In this document: positions 34,267 to 42,413 of the stretch, in pieces
How the letters are laid out: every line of letters begins with the position of its first letter
Position numbering within the stretch: position 1 is the first letter of the stretch
Assembly (NCBI RefSeq): GCF_018327685.1
Contig: NZ_BNEL01000003.1
Coordinates: 3,162,001 to 3,226,000, forward strand
DNA length: 64,000 nucleotides
Reading direction: 5' to 3'
Origin: Streptomyces sp. TS71-3
GTDB taxonomy: Bacteria > Actinomycetota > Actinomycetes > Streptomycetales > Streptomycetaceae
Notes under the pieces: model-generated
Database searches by the model: none
What the model saw: only the letters and a program-made list of their open reading frames with translations
Told to the model about the DNA's origin: nothing
Translations under genes and position numbers: made by a program

Positions 34267-34456
34267 GGCTGGCGCCCGCGCGCCGCCGCGGTCTGCGGGC
34301 GCCCGTCCGTACGACGGCGTGCGGGCACGACCAGCGCACGGGGGGTGGGCGAGTGCGAAGGCGTACGGGCGGCAGGATGGGGAGCCGGGTCCGGGGCCGG
34401 AAATGGAATCGGCGACGGAGCCGGGGCCGGAGCCGGCGGCGGCCGGGGGCCGGCAC

Positions 34457-35818
34457 ATGACCGCGCCCGCCGCCGCCCCCGCGGCGTTCCGGGACGCCCG
34501 TGTGCTGCGCTGGCTGGCCGCCTACACCTGCTCCGTCACCGGTGATGTCGCGTACTTCATGGCGCTGTCGTGGGCCGTCGCCCGGGCGGCCGGGCCCGCG
34601 CAGGTCGGCGCCGTGGTCGCGGTGGGCGCCCTGCCGCGGGCGGTCCTCATGCTGGGCGGCGGGGTGCTCGCCGACCGGTGGGGGCCGCGCCGGGTACTGA
34701 TCGGCAGCGACCTCGTCCGTGCCGTGGTGGTCCTGGCAGTCGCGGCCCTCACCGCGGGCGCGGGCCCGCGGTTGTGGCCCCTGTGCGGCCTCGCCCTGGT
34801 GTTCGGCTCGGTCGACGCCGTCTTCATGCCCGCGGTCGGCGCGCTGCCGGTCCGGCTGACCTCGCCGGACCAGCTGGCACGGGTGCAGGGACTGCGGAGC
34901 CTCGCGGTCCGGCTGAGCAACGCGGTGGGCCCGCTGCTCGCCGGGGTGGCGCTGTCCACGGGCGGGGCGGCCATGGCGTTCACGGTGTCCGGGACGCTGT
35001 TCGCCCTGTCCCTCGCCTTCCTGCTGGCGCTGCGGATCGCACCGCTCGCGGCGGCCGGTGCGCCGGGTGCGACCGGCGCCTCCGTCGGCGCCGGCGGCCG
35101 AGCGGGCGCCGGAGAGGACGGCGCGGCCTCCACCGCAGCAGTTGCGGAGGGCGAGGCCCGGGAGCAGGCGGCCGGACCTCGTGCACCCCGGCCCACGGCA
35201 TGGGCCGATCTCCGGGCAGGGCTGCGGCGGTTGCGGAGCCGGCCGCGGCTGCTGATGCTGGTGATCGTGGTCGCGCTGGGCGACATGTGCTTCAGCGGCC
35301 CCGTCGCCACCGGCCTGGTCCTGCTGACCACAGGGCGCGGCTGGCCGCCCGCCGCACTCGGCTGGATCCTCACGGCCTTCAGCGTGGGCGGGGCCGTTAC
35401 GGGCCTGAGCCTCGCGGTCGCGCCCCGGGTGCCGGGCGCCGGGCCGGTCATGGCCGCCGCGCTCCTGGTGGCCGCCGCCGCGATCACGGCCGTGGGCCGG
35501 GCACCGACGGCAGCGGCCGCCGTGGTGCTGGGCGGTGCGCTGGGCGCCGCCTCCGGGGTGGCGTCCGGCCTCGGCAACGCGCTGGTGCAGCGGGAGACCG
35601 AGCCCGCGTATCAGGGGCGGATCACCGCCGTCACGACCCTCTGCACGCTGGGTGTCAGCCCCCTGCTGCTGCCGGTGACCGGCCTGGTCGCGGCCGCGTG
35701 GGGCCCCGGCGCCCTCTTCGCCGGGTTCGGCGCGGTGTGCCTGACGGCTGCCGTGCTCGCCTGCACACCCGTCCTGAGGGGGATCCGCCTTCCGGGGACC
35801 GGAACGGAAACCCCGTGA
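34457..35818 (+). CDS. MFS transporter
   Basis: A 453-aa major facilitator with about 12 helices. GGGVLADRWGPRRVLIGSDLVRA is the loop 2-3 motif. A long, low-complexity Ala/Gly central loop (about 200-245) separates the halves. It resembles the MFS_3/enterobactin-exporter group; a drug or metabolite efflux role is likely but unspecified. Start choice: ATG 34457 (MTAPAAAPAAFRDARVLRWL). An upstream in-frame ATG at 34403 would add a Pro/Gly/Glu-rich segment from a GGAGCCGGGGCCGG-type repeat (about 34380-34456). The 3' end is 6 bp from the convergent ABC permease gene. Confidence 0.85.
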   Translation: MTAPAAAPAAFRDARVLRWLAAYTCSVTGDVAYFMALSWAVARAAGPAQVGAVVAVGALPRAVLMLGGGVLADRWGPRRVLIGSDLVRAVVVLAVAALTAGAGPRLWPLCGLALVFGSVDAVFMPAVGALPVRLTSPDQLARVQGLRSLAVRLSNAVGPLLAGVALSTGGAAMAFTVSGTLFALSLAFLLALRIAPLAAAGAPGATGASVGAGGRAGAGEDGAASTAAVAEGEAREQAAGPRAPRPTAWADLRAGLRRLRSRPRLLMLVIVVALGDMCFSGPVATGLVLLTTGRGWPPAALGWILTAFSVGGAVTGLSLAVAPRVPGAGPVMAAALLVAAAAITAVGRAPTAAAAVVLGGALGAASGVASGLGNALVQRETEPAYQGRITAVTTLCTLGVSPLLLPVTGLVAAAWGPGALFAGFGAVCLTAAVLACTPVLRGIRLPGTGTETP

Positions 35819-35824
35819 ACGCCC

Positions 35825-36766
35825 TCACTGCCCCCCGAGTCCCGTCGTCGCCACCGACTTGACGATGTGCCGCTGGAAGAGCATGAACACGATGACCAGC
35901 GGAAGCGCGGCGAGCACCGCCGAGGACATGGTCTGCGCGTACTGGATGCCGTACGCGTCCTTGACCGAGGTGATGCCCACCGGAAGCGTCATCAGCGACG
36001 GGTCCGACGTCGAGACGAACGGCCAGAGGAAGTTGTTCCAGGCGGTGATGAAGACGAAGATCGCGACGGCGGCCAGCATCGGCCTGGAGAGCGGCAGCAT
36101 GACGGACCGGAAGATCCGCCAGTGCCCGGCGCCGTCGATCCTGGCGGCCTCCTCCAGCTCACGGGGGAGGGTGTCGAAGTGCTTCTTCAGGATGAAGACC
36201 ATCATGGGCATCACGGTCTGCGGCAGGATGACCGCCGCGTAGGTGTCGATGAGCCCCAGCGTGAGCATCTGCTGGAACCACGGCACGATCAGCACCTGCT
36301 GCGGCACCAGGATCGCCGCCACCGTCAGGGCGAACAGCCATCTGCGGCCGGTGAAGAGGGTCCGCGAGAAGGCGTAGCCCGCCATCGCGGAGACCAGCAC
36401 CGTGACGAGGGTGACGGCCGTCGATATCAGCAGGCTGTTGAACATCCACAGCGGCAGGTCGCCCCGTTCGACGACGGTGCGGAAGCCCTCCAGCGTGAAG
36501 CCGCCGCCCGGCCAGACCCAGTGCGCGGCGTCGCTGGCGTCCTTCTCCGACTTGAACGACGTGAGCAGCGCCCACAGCAGCGGCAGCAGCCAGGCGGCGG
36601 CGAGCACGGCCAGTGCGGCGAGGGCCAGGATCCTGGCGAGCGGGCCGCTGCCCAGGGTGAGGTTGGTGCCCGTCGCGAAGGCGGGCCGCCGGCCGGCGCC
36701 GCGCACGGGCATCCGCCGGGGAGCCTCGGAAGGCGCGGGGCACATGGGCAGTTCGGTGGAGGTCAT
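35825..36766 (-). CDS. Carbohydrate ABC transporter permease, MalG type
   Basis: A 313-aa permease with six helices and the EAA loop (ELEEAARIDGAGHWRIFRSVMLPLSRPML) that contacts the ATPase. A ~40-residue basic N-terminus precedes helix 1. Last gene of a four-gene minus-strand operon: GH2 enzyme, binding protein, permease, permease. No ATPase is encoded, which is normal for Streptomyces sugar importers served by the shared MsiK ATPase. Confidence 0.93.
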   Translation of the reverse strand: MTSTELPMCPAPSEAPRRMPVRGAGRRPAFATGTNLTLGSGPLARILALAALAVLAAAWLLPLLWALLTSFKSEKDASDAAHWVWPGGGFTLEGFRTVVERGDLPLWMFNSLLISTAVTLVTVLVSAMAGYAFSRTLFTGRRWLFALTVAAILVPQQVLIVPWFQQMLTLGLIDTYAAVILPQTVMPMMVFILKKHFDTLPRELEEAARIDGAGHWRIFRSVMLPLSRPMLAAVAIFVFITAWNNFLWPFVSTSDPSLMTLPVGITSVKDAYGIQYAQTMSSAVLAALPLVIVFMLFQRHIVKSVATTGLGGQ

Positions 36767-36767
36767 G

Positions 36768-37676
36768 TCACTTCTCCCTGCGGCGGAAGGCGGTGAGCTG
36801 CGCGACGGAGGCGACGACGACCAGCGCGAAGAAGACGTAGCTGATCGCGGAGGCGTAACCGAGCCGGTAGCCGGTGAACCCGACGTCGTAGACGTACTCG
36901 ATGACCGGCCTGCTCGCGCCGTTCGGGCCGCCCTTCGTCAGCAGGTACACCTGGTCGAAGACCTTGAGCGAGGCCAGGACCTGCAACACCGTGACCACGC
37001 CCGTGATCCGGCCGAGCCCCGGCAGCGTGATCGACGCCAGCCGCCGCCACGCACCGGCGCCGTCGATGGCCGCCGCCTCGTAGAGGTGGTCGGGGATCGA
37101 CTGGAGGGCGGCGAGGTAGAGCAGGAAGTTGAAGCCGACGGTCCACCAGAGGGTGGCGAGCGCGATCGCCCAGAGCGCCACCGACTCGTTGCTCAGCCAG
37201 GGGACACCGTCCAGCCCCACCGCGCTCAGCACATGGTTGTACAGACCGAGGTCCGGCTGGTAGAGCCAGGTCCACAGCAGGCTCACCACACCGACCGGCA
37301 GCAGGTACGGCGCGAAGAAGGCGAGCCGCCACACCCACTGGCCCGGCAGCCCGGTGTGCACGAGCAGCGCCATCACCAGCGCCACCAGCACCAGCGGCAC
37401 CGTCGAGATCAGGGTGAAGAGCACGGTGTGCCACACCGCCCGCCACATCTCGCCGTCGCCCAGGGCCTCGGCGTAGTTGCCGAGGCCCACGAAGGACGGC
37501 ACGTGGGCGGAGAGCGAACGGTCGGTCAGGCTCATCCACAGTCCCTGGACCAGGGGCCAGACCATGAACACCCCGAACAGAGCCAGGAAGGGCAGCGCGA
37601 ACAGCAGCCCCGGGCTGAGGAAGCGGCGCACGGCGGTGGCCGCGGACGGGCGCGGCGCGGCTGGGGGAGCGGACAT
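36768..37676 (-). CDS. Carbohydrate ABC transporter permease, MalF type
   Basis: A 302-aa permease with six helices: FLSPGLLFALPFLALFGVFMVWPLVQGLWMSLTD at the N-terminus and an EAA loop (HLYEAAAIDGAGAWRRLASITLPGLGRIT). Start 37676 (MSAPPAAP). The stop lies 1 bp from the start of the downstream permease. It forms the membrane channel with the MalG-type partner. Confidence 0.93.
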   Translation of the reverse strand: MSAPPAAPRPSAATAVRRFLSPGLLFALPFLALFGVFMVWPLVQGLWMSLTDRSLSAHVPSFVGLGNYAEALGDGEMWRAVWHTVLFTLISTVPLVLVALVMALLVHTGLPGQWVWRLAFFAPYLLPVGVVSLLWTWLYQPDLGLYNHVLSAVGLDGVPWLSNESVALWAIALATLWWTVGFNFLLYLAALQSIPDHLYEAAAIDGAGAWRRLASITLPGLGRITGVVTVLQVLASLKVFDQVYLLTKGGPNGASRPVIEYVYDVGFTGYRLGYASAISYVFFALVVVASVAQLTAFRRREK

Positions 37677-37699
37677 CGTGGTGCCTCCTGCGCTCGGGC

Positions 37700-39058
37700 T
37701 CACGCCGGACTCGGCTTGGAGAGGAAGGTGTTGAGGCGCTCGACCATGGCGCGCGCGGCCGCCTTCGGCGCGAGACCGTTCAGCAGCGCCTGCTGGAGCA
37801 CCTGGCACATCGCGTTCTGGAAGTCGGAGCCCGCTCCCGCGAACCAGGCGGCCGGGTCCAGCACCACGTGGTCCTGGGCCGCCGCGTACCGCGACTGCGG
37901 CATCAGACGCGCGTACGCGGCGGTGCGGGTCACCGGGCGGTAGGCGGGGATGTGGCCGGCGGTGGCCCACACCTGGCCCGCCTTGAGGAGGGCGGCGACC
38001 GCACGGTGCGCCCGCCTGCGGTGGGCGGGGTCCGGGTGCGGGCGGTGCGGCAGCACGAACGAGTGCGAGTCGGCGTAGACCGCGGGCGTGCCGAAGACGG
38101 TGGGGAAGGGCGCGGCGCCCACCTTCGGGTCGGCGCCCTGGAAGGTGGGCAGCTCCCACTCACCTGAGAGGGTCATGGACGTCTGGCCGCCCACGAAGCT
38201 CGCGAGGCCCGCGGGGTAGTCGAGCGCCTTCGGGTTGACCTTGCCGTCGGTGATCCTCGCCATGAACGCGATGACCTCCGCCATCCTGTCCTCATCGACC
38301 TTCGCGGGACCGCCGTCCGGCAGTTCCAGCCCGGCGCCGGTCTGCCGGTACAGGCCGTAGAACAGCCGCCATCCCTGGGCGGGGTCGTTGACGTAGCCGA
38401 AGGAGATGCCCTGCTTGCCGGAGGCCTTCGCCAGCTCGCGGCCCGCCTCGATGAACCGCGCGGGCGACGAGAACGCCTCCTGGTCCAGGGAGCCGTCCGG
38501 CCTCAGCAGGCCCGCCTTCCCGGCCGGGCCGGGGTGGAAGAACACGATGAACGGGTGGGTGTCCAGCGGCACGGAGTAGGTGTGGCCGCCGGACTGGGCG
38601 CGCGCCCAGACGCTCGGCGCGAAGTCCTCGCGGCGGATGCCGTACTCGGCGAGCAGCTCCGGGTCCCAGGGGTCGAGCAGCCCCGTCGGCGCGTAGCCGG
38701 GGAGCCGGGACATGTGCAGGATCGCCACATCGGGGCCGCGCCCGCCCGCCGAAGCCATGGCGAGCTTGGTGTAGTAGGGGGTGCCCCACTCCAGCACGGT
38801 GCGCTCGATCCGGGTGCCGGGCATGTCCGGGCGGGCCTTGTCGATCATGGCGTTGAGGTTGGCTCCGTCGCCGCCCTGGAACAGGTCCCACAGCCGCACC
38901 GTCCGCTCGTCCGCGGCGAGTGCCGAGCCGCATCCGCTGAGGGCCGAACCCCCGAGCAGCAGACCGGCCGAGGCGAGCGAGGCCCGTAGCACCCGGCGGC
39001 GTGTCGCACCGGTGCCGCCGCCGGGGCCGGCGGCACGGGGGAGAGGCAGGTCGACCAT
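37700..39058 (-). CDS. Extracellular sugar-binding lipoprotein of the ABC importer
   Basis: A 452-aa family 1 solute-binding protein. The N-terminus has a twin-arginine-like RRRVLRAS, a hydrophobic stretch and the lipobox LSGC (Cys43), so it is a lipoprotein, possibly Tat-exported. The mature part carries typical family segments (TRIERTVLEWGTPYYTKLAMA, VAILHMSRLPGYAP, YSVPLDTHPFIVFFH, SMTLSGEWELPTF). It captures an oligosaccharide for the two permeases. It lies 116 bp after the GH2 gene, in the same direction. Confidence 0.92.
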   Translation of the reverse strand: MVDLPLPRAAGPGGGTGATRRRVLRASLASAGLLLGGSALSGCGSALAADERTVRLWDLFQGGDGANLNAMIDKARPDMPGTRIERTVLEWGTPYYTKLAMASAGGRGPDVAILHMSRLPGYAPTGLLDPWDPELLAEYGIRREDFAPSVWARAQSGGHTYSVPLDTHPFIVFFHPGPAGKAGLLRPDGSLDQEAFSSPARFIEAGRELAKASGKQGISFGYVNDPAQGWRLFYGLYRQTGAGLELPDGGPAKVDEDRMAEVIAFMARITDGKVNPKALDYPAGLASFVGGQTSMTLSGEWELPTFQGADPKVGAAPFPTVFGTPAVYADSHSFVLPHRPHPDPAHRRRAHRAVAALLKAGQVWATAGHIPAYRPVTRTAAYARLMPQSRYAAAQDHVVLDPAAWFAGAGSDFQNAMCQVLQQALLNGLAPKAAARAMVERLNTFLSKPSPA

Positions 39059-39174
39059 GAAATGCCCTTCCTGTGTGTCGAGGTATGTCTTGGCGCGGGG
39101 TGGCAGCCGGTTTCAGGGCCCGCCCGGGCGCCGGGTGGCGGGACGCGGGAGGTGCCCGGCGTCCCGCCCGGGTC

Positions 39175-41055
39175 TCAGGGCGCCGGGGTCCGCTCGGCCG
39201 CCCGCGGCTCGCCACCGGGATCGGCGCGGGCGCCCGACTCGCAGGCCGCCGGGCGCTGCTGGACGCCGCGCAGCAGACCGGTGTCGATCTTCTCCGAGCG
39301 GTCGAAGCCGTAGACCCCGTTGCGCTCCTGGAAGACGTCGGTGAGCTGGGTGTAGCAGTAGCCGAACATGCCGGGGTCGTCGAGCAGGACTTCCACCAGG
39401 CCGGTGAAGCGGGCGACGAACTCCTCCGCGGTGCGCGGGCGCTCGCCGTACCCCCACGAGGAGTCGCGCTCGTCGCCCGCGGCGGTCCCCGCGGCGGCCG
39501 GGTCCCACCAGATGCCGCCGAACTCGCTGCAGAAGTACGGCTGCCCGCGGTACGGCACCGACCAGGGCCTGCCGTCCGGGGCCGCGTTGACGTGCGGCCT
39601 GCCCTCGGCCAGGCCCGCCATGATCGTGGCGAACGCCTCGGGGTCCTGCTCGTAGCAGTGCGAGTCGTAGACGTCGGTCTCCGCGATCCGGTGCGCGTAG
39701 CCCGAGGCGTCGATCACCGGGCGCGTGGTGTCCGTCGCCTTCGTCGCAAGGAACATGGCGCGGGTGACGTCGTCGAGCCGGGTGATGCGGTCGTGCAGGG
39801 GCTGGTAGGTCTCGTTCAGCGGGCACCAGCCGATCACCGCCGGGTGCGAGTAGTCGCGCTCCAGCGCCTCCAGCCACTCGGCCGCGTAGGACGCGTCCGG
39901 TCGCTGGTTGCCGTCCCGCTCGCCCACCTCGCACCCCCAGTCGCCGAACTCGCCCCAGACCAGGTAGCCCAGCCGGTCGGCGTGGTACAGGTAGCGCTCC
40001 TCGAAGACCTTCTGGTGCAGCCGCGCGCCGTTGAATCCCGCCGCCATGCCGAGGCGGATGTCCCGCTCCAGGTCCGCGTCGCCCGGCGCGGTCATCAGCC
40101 CGTCCGGGTAGTAGCCCTGGTCGAGGACGAGGCGCTGGAAGACCGGCTCGCCGTTGAGCAGGACCCGCTTGCCGTGCAGGGCCACCGAGCGCAGGCCGGC
40201 GTACGAGCGCACCTGGTCGACCACCTCGCCCCGCTCGTCGAGCAGTTCGAGGCGCAGGTCGTACAGGTGCGGGTCCCCGGGCGACCAGGGGCGCACCCGG
40301 TCCTCGGGGAGGGTGAGCACCAGGCGCGGGCACAGGTCCAGGTCGGCCCGTGCGGTGGCCCGCACCGCCTGACCGTGCTCGTCGCCGAGGACGGCACGCA
40401 CCCGGTGGCCCGGCAGGTTCGCGGTGACGGGAAGCTCCAGGTGGAACGCGCCCGAGCCCAGGTCGGGGGTGATCCGGGGCCGCTTGAGACGGGCGGCGAG
40501 GGGCACCGGTTCCAGCCACACCGTCTGCCAGATGCCGGTGGTACGGGTGTAGTGGCAGCCGGAGTTGGCGTACCAGGTGGACTGCTTGCCGCGGGCCTGC
40601 GGGCCGTGGCGGGTGTCCCGCGCCCGGACCACGATCACCGCCTCGATGCCGGGCTCGACGACCCCGTCCAGATCGGCCGTGAAGGGCGTGAACCCGCCCC
40701 GGTGGCGCGCCACCTCCGTGCCGTTCACCCACACCGTGGTGTCGTGGTCGACGGCGCCGAAGTGCAGCAGGACCCGGGAGCCGGCCCAGGACGCGGGGAC
40801 CGTCACGGTCCTGCGGTACCAGACGGCCTCCATGAAGTCGCTCTCGCCGACGCCCGACAGCGTGGACTCCGGGCAGAACGGCACGGTGATGACGCCTTCG
40901 AGCTCGCGCTCCCGCAGACCGCGTTCGAGGCCGGTGTCCGACCGGTCGATCTCGAACTGCCAGCGGCCATTGAGATTCAGCCAGTCCGCACGGACGAACT
41001 GGGGCCGGGGGTACTCGGGACGCGGAACGTCCGAGTGCGGCGGGGCAGAGGCCAT
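39175..41055 (-). CDS. Glycoside hydrolase family 2 enzyme (intracellular)
   Basis: A 626-aa GH2 protein: an N-terminal jelly-roll sugar-binding domain (RPQFVRADWLNLNGRWQFEID, VWYRRTVTVPASW, HRGGFTPFTADL), an Ig-like domain, and a TIM barrel with acid/base Glu in WCPLNETYQP and nucleophile Glu in YFCSEFGGIWWD. No signal peptide, so it cleaves imported oligosaccharides. Start ATG 41055 is chosen behind AGGAG; an in-frame start at 41097 would lie only 13 bp from the operator at 41110-41123 and lacks a site. First gene of the importer operon. The specificity (beta-galactosidase, beta-glucuronidase or other) is not evident. Confidence 0.9.
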   Translation of the reverse strand: MASAPPHSDVPRPEYPRPQFVRADWLNLNGRWQFEIDRSDTGLERGLRERELEGVITVPFCPESTLSGVGESDFMEAVWYRRTVTVPASWAGSRVLLHFGAVDHDTTVWVNGTEVARHRGGFTPFTADLDGVVEPGIEAVIVVRARDTRHGPQARGKQSTWYANSGCHYTRTTGIWQTVWLEPVPLAARLKRPRITPDLGSGAFHLELPVTANLPGHRVRAVLGDEHGQAVRATARADLDLCPRLVLTLPEDRVRPWSPGDPHLYDLRLELLDERGEVVDQVRSYAGLRSVALHGKRVLLNGEPVFQRLVLDQGYYPDGLMTAPGDADLERDIRLGMAAGFNGARLHQKVFEERYLYHADRLGYLVWGEFGDWGCEVGERDGNQRPDASYAAEWLEALERDYSHPAVIGWCPLNETYQPLHDRITRLDDVTRAMFLATKATDTTRPVIDASGYAHRIAETDVYDSHCYEQDPEAFATIMAGLAEGRPHVNAAPDGRPWSVPYRGQPYFCSEFGGIWWDPAAAGTAAGDERDSSWGYGERPRTAEEFVARFTGLVEVLLDDPGMFGYCYTQLTDVFQERNGVYGFDRSEKIDTGLLRGVQQRPAACESGARADPGGEPRAAERTPAP

Positions 41056-41109
41056 GGTGCTCCTCGCGTACGCAGGTGCGATTCGGTGCGGGGTCATGCC
41101 ACCACTTGC

Positions 41110-41123
41110 TTACATCGATGTAA
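41110..41123. promoter_or_regulatory. LacI operator between the GH2 operon and its regulator gene
   Basis: A perfect 14-bp palindrome TTACATCGATGTAA, 54 bp from the GH2 start and 79 bp from the regulator start. The identical sequence lies at 42335-42348. Confidence 0.8.
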
Positions 41124-41202
41124 ATGGCTGCGGCGGAGCCAGTGCGGCGCGAGACCGATTCGTGATGCTCGGTACGATCATGGCGGCGGAAGGGAACAGA
41201 AC

Positions 41203-42219
41203 GTGGTGGCCAAGCCGAGGCTCAAGGACGTGGCGGAGTACGCGGGCGTCTCCCCGAAGACCGTCTCGAACGTGATCAACGACTACGAGCACGTCTCGGA
41301 GCGCACCCGGGCCGTCGTCCGTGAAGCCATCGACGCGCTGGGATACCGGGTGAACCTCGCGGGCCGCCAGCTGCGCCGCGGGCGCACCGGCATGCTCGCG
41401 CTCGCGGTGCCGGAGCTGGACGTCGCCTACTTCGCCGAACTGGCCCGGCACGTCATGCTGGAGGCCGACCGGCGCGGCGGCACCGTGCTCATCCACGAGA
41501 CCGGCGGGCGCCGCGAGCGGGAGCTGGCCGCGGTGCACGGCTTCGACGCGCAGTTCACCGACGGGGTGATCCTCAGCCCGCTCGCCCTGCTGCCCCGCGA
41601 CCTGGCCAACCGCGACACCCGTCTGCCGCTGGTGCTGCTGGGCGAGCGGACCGCTCCCGGCGGCGCCGACCACGTCGGCATCGACAACGTCGGCGCGGCG
41701 CGGGAGGCGACCGCCCACCTGCTCGCCCGCGGCCGGCGCCGTATCGCCGTGGTGGGCGGCGCGCTGCGCGGCCCCCAGGGCACCGACCGGCTGCGCACCC
41801 ACGGCTACCGCGAGGCGCTGCGCCCCGCCGGCGTGCCCTTCGACGCCTCCCTGGTGGTCCCCGTTCCCGCCTTCCACTGGCAGGACGGGGCGCGCGCCGC
41901 CGCCGAACTCGCCGACCGCCCCGACCGGCCGGACGCGCTGCTCTGCCTCAACGACCACCTGGCGCTGGGCGCGGTGCGGGCCCTGCACGAGCGGGGCCTG
42001 GCGGTCCCGGACGACCTGGACGTGGTGGGCTTCGACGACATCGAGGCCTCGCGGTTCAGCATCCCGACCATAAGCACGGTGGCTCCCGACAAGCAGGAGA
42101 TCGCCGGCGCCGCCGTGCGCCTGCTGCTGGACCGCATCGACCAGCCGGATGAGACCCGGCCTCCCGTGGAGCACGTGGCGGCCCACCGGCTGATCGTGCG
42201 GGAGAGTTCGGGGGGCTGA
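41203..42219 (+). CDS. LacI-family regulator of the glycan-utilisation locus
   Basis: A 338-aa LacI protein: helix-turn-helix RLKDVAEYAGVSPKTVSNVINDYEHVSERTR, hinge YRVNLAGRQLRRGRTG, and an effector domain ending with the TISTVAPDKQEIAGAAVRLLLDRI segment. GTG 41203 follows GGAAGGGAA at good spacing (GTG 41206 is also possible). Flanked by the divergent GH2/ABC operon and the downstream GH43 gene, both with the operator TTACATCGATGTAA. It is therefore the probable repressor of both and of itself. Confidence 0.93.
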   Translation: MVAKPRLKDVAEYAGVSPKTVSNVINDYEHVSERTRAVVREAIDALGYRVNLAGRQLRRGRTGMLALAVPELDVAYFAELARHVMLEADRRGGTVLIHETGGRRERELAAVHGFDAQFTDGVILSPLALLPRDLANRDTRLPLVLLGERTAPGGADHVGIDNVGAAREATAHLLARGRRRIAVVGGALRGPQGTDRLRTHGYREALRPAGVPFDASLVVPVPAFHWQDGARAAAELADRPDRPDALLCLNDHLALGAVRALHERGLAVPDDLDVVGFDDIEASRFSIPTISTVAPDKQEIAGAAVRLLLDRIDQPDETRPPVEHVAAHRLIVRESSGG

Positions 42220-42292
42220 GCGGGTGGCGGGGGCGGCCCTCCGCCTCGAACCCTCGCCGCCACCGTCGCCCTCTCCGCGTGCCGCCGCGCCA

Positions 42293-42321
42293 TTGACAGG
42301 TCCACGTCCCGTCCTTACCGT
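42293..42321 (+). promoter_or_regulatory. Promoter of the GH43 gene
   Basis: TTGACA (42293-42298), 17-bp spacer, TACCGT (42316-42321): close to the housekeeping consensus. Transcription would begin near 42328, just before the operator at 42335-42348. Confidence 0.7.
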
Positions 42322-42334
42322 CGTCGCGACATGG

Positions 42335-42348
42335 TTACATCGATGTAA
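42335..42348. promoter_or_regulatory. LacI operator upstream of the GH43 gene
   Basis: TTACATCGATGTAA, identical to the site at 41110-41123. Its position immediately after the expected transcription start suits repression by blocking elongation or initiation. Confidence 0.8.
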
Positions 42349-42413
42349 ATCCCGTGGCGCGCCGGAGGGGCCGCGGCGGGTTCCGGCCGAGACGTGTCAC
42401 GGAGGGATGCCGT

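Noticed and set aside
39073..42219. A 1048-codon + strand frame upstream of and including the LacI gene
   Set aside because: The first ~700 codons are antisense to the GH2 gene. The LacI protein starts at 41203 behind a ribosome-binding site.
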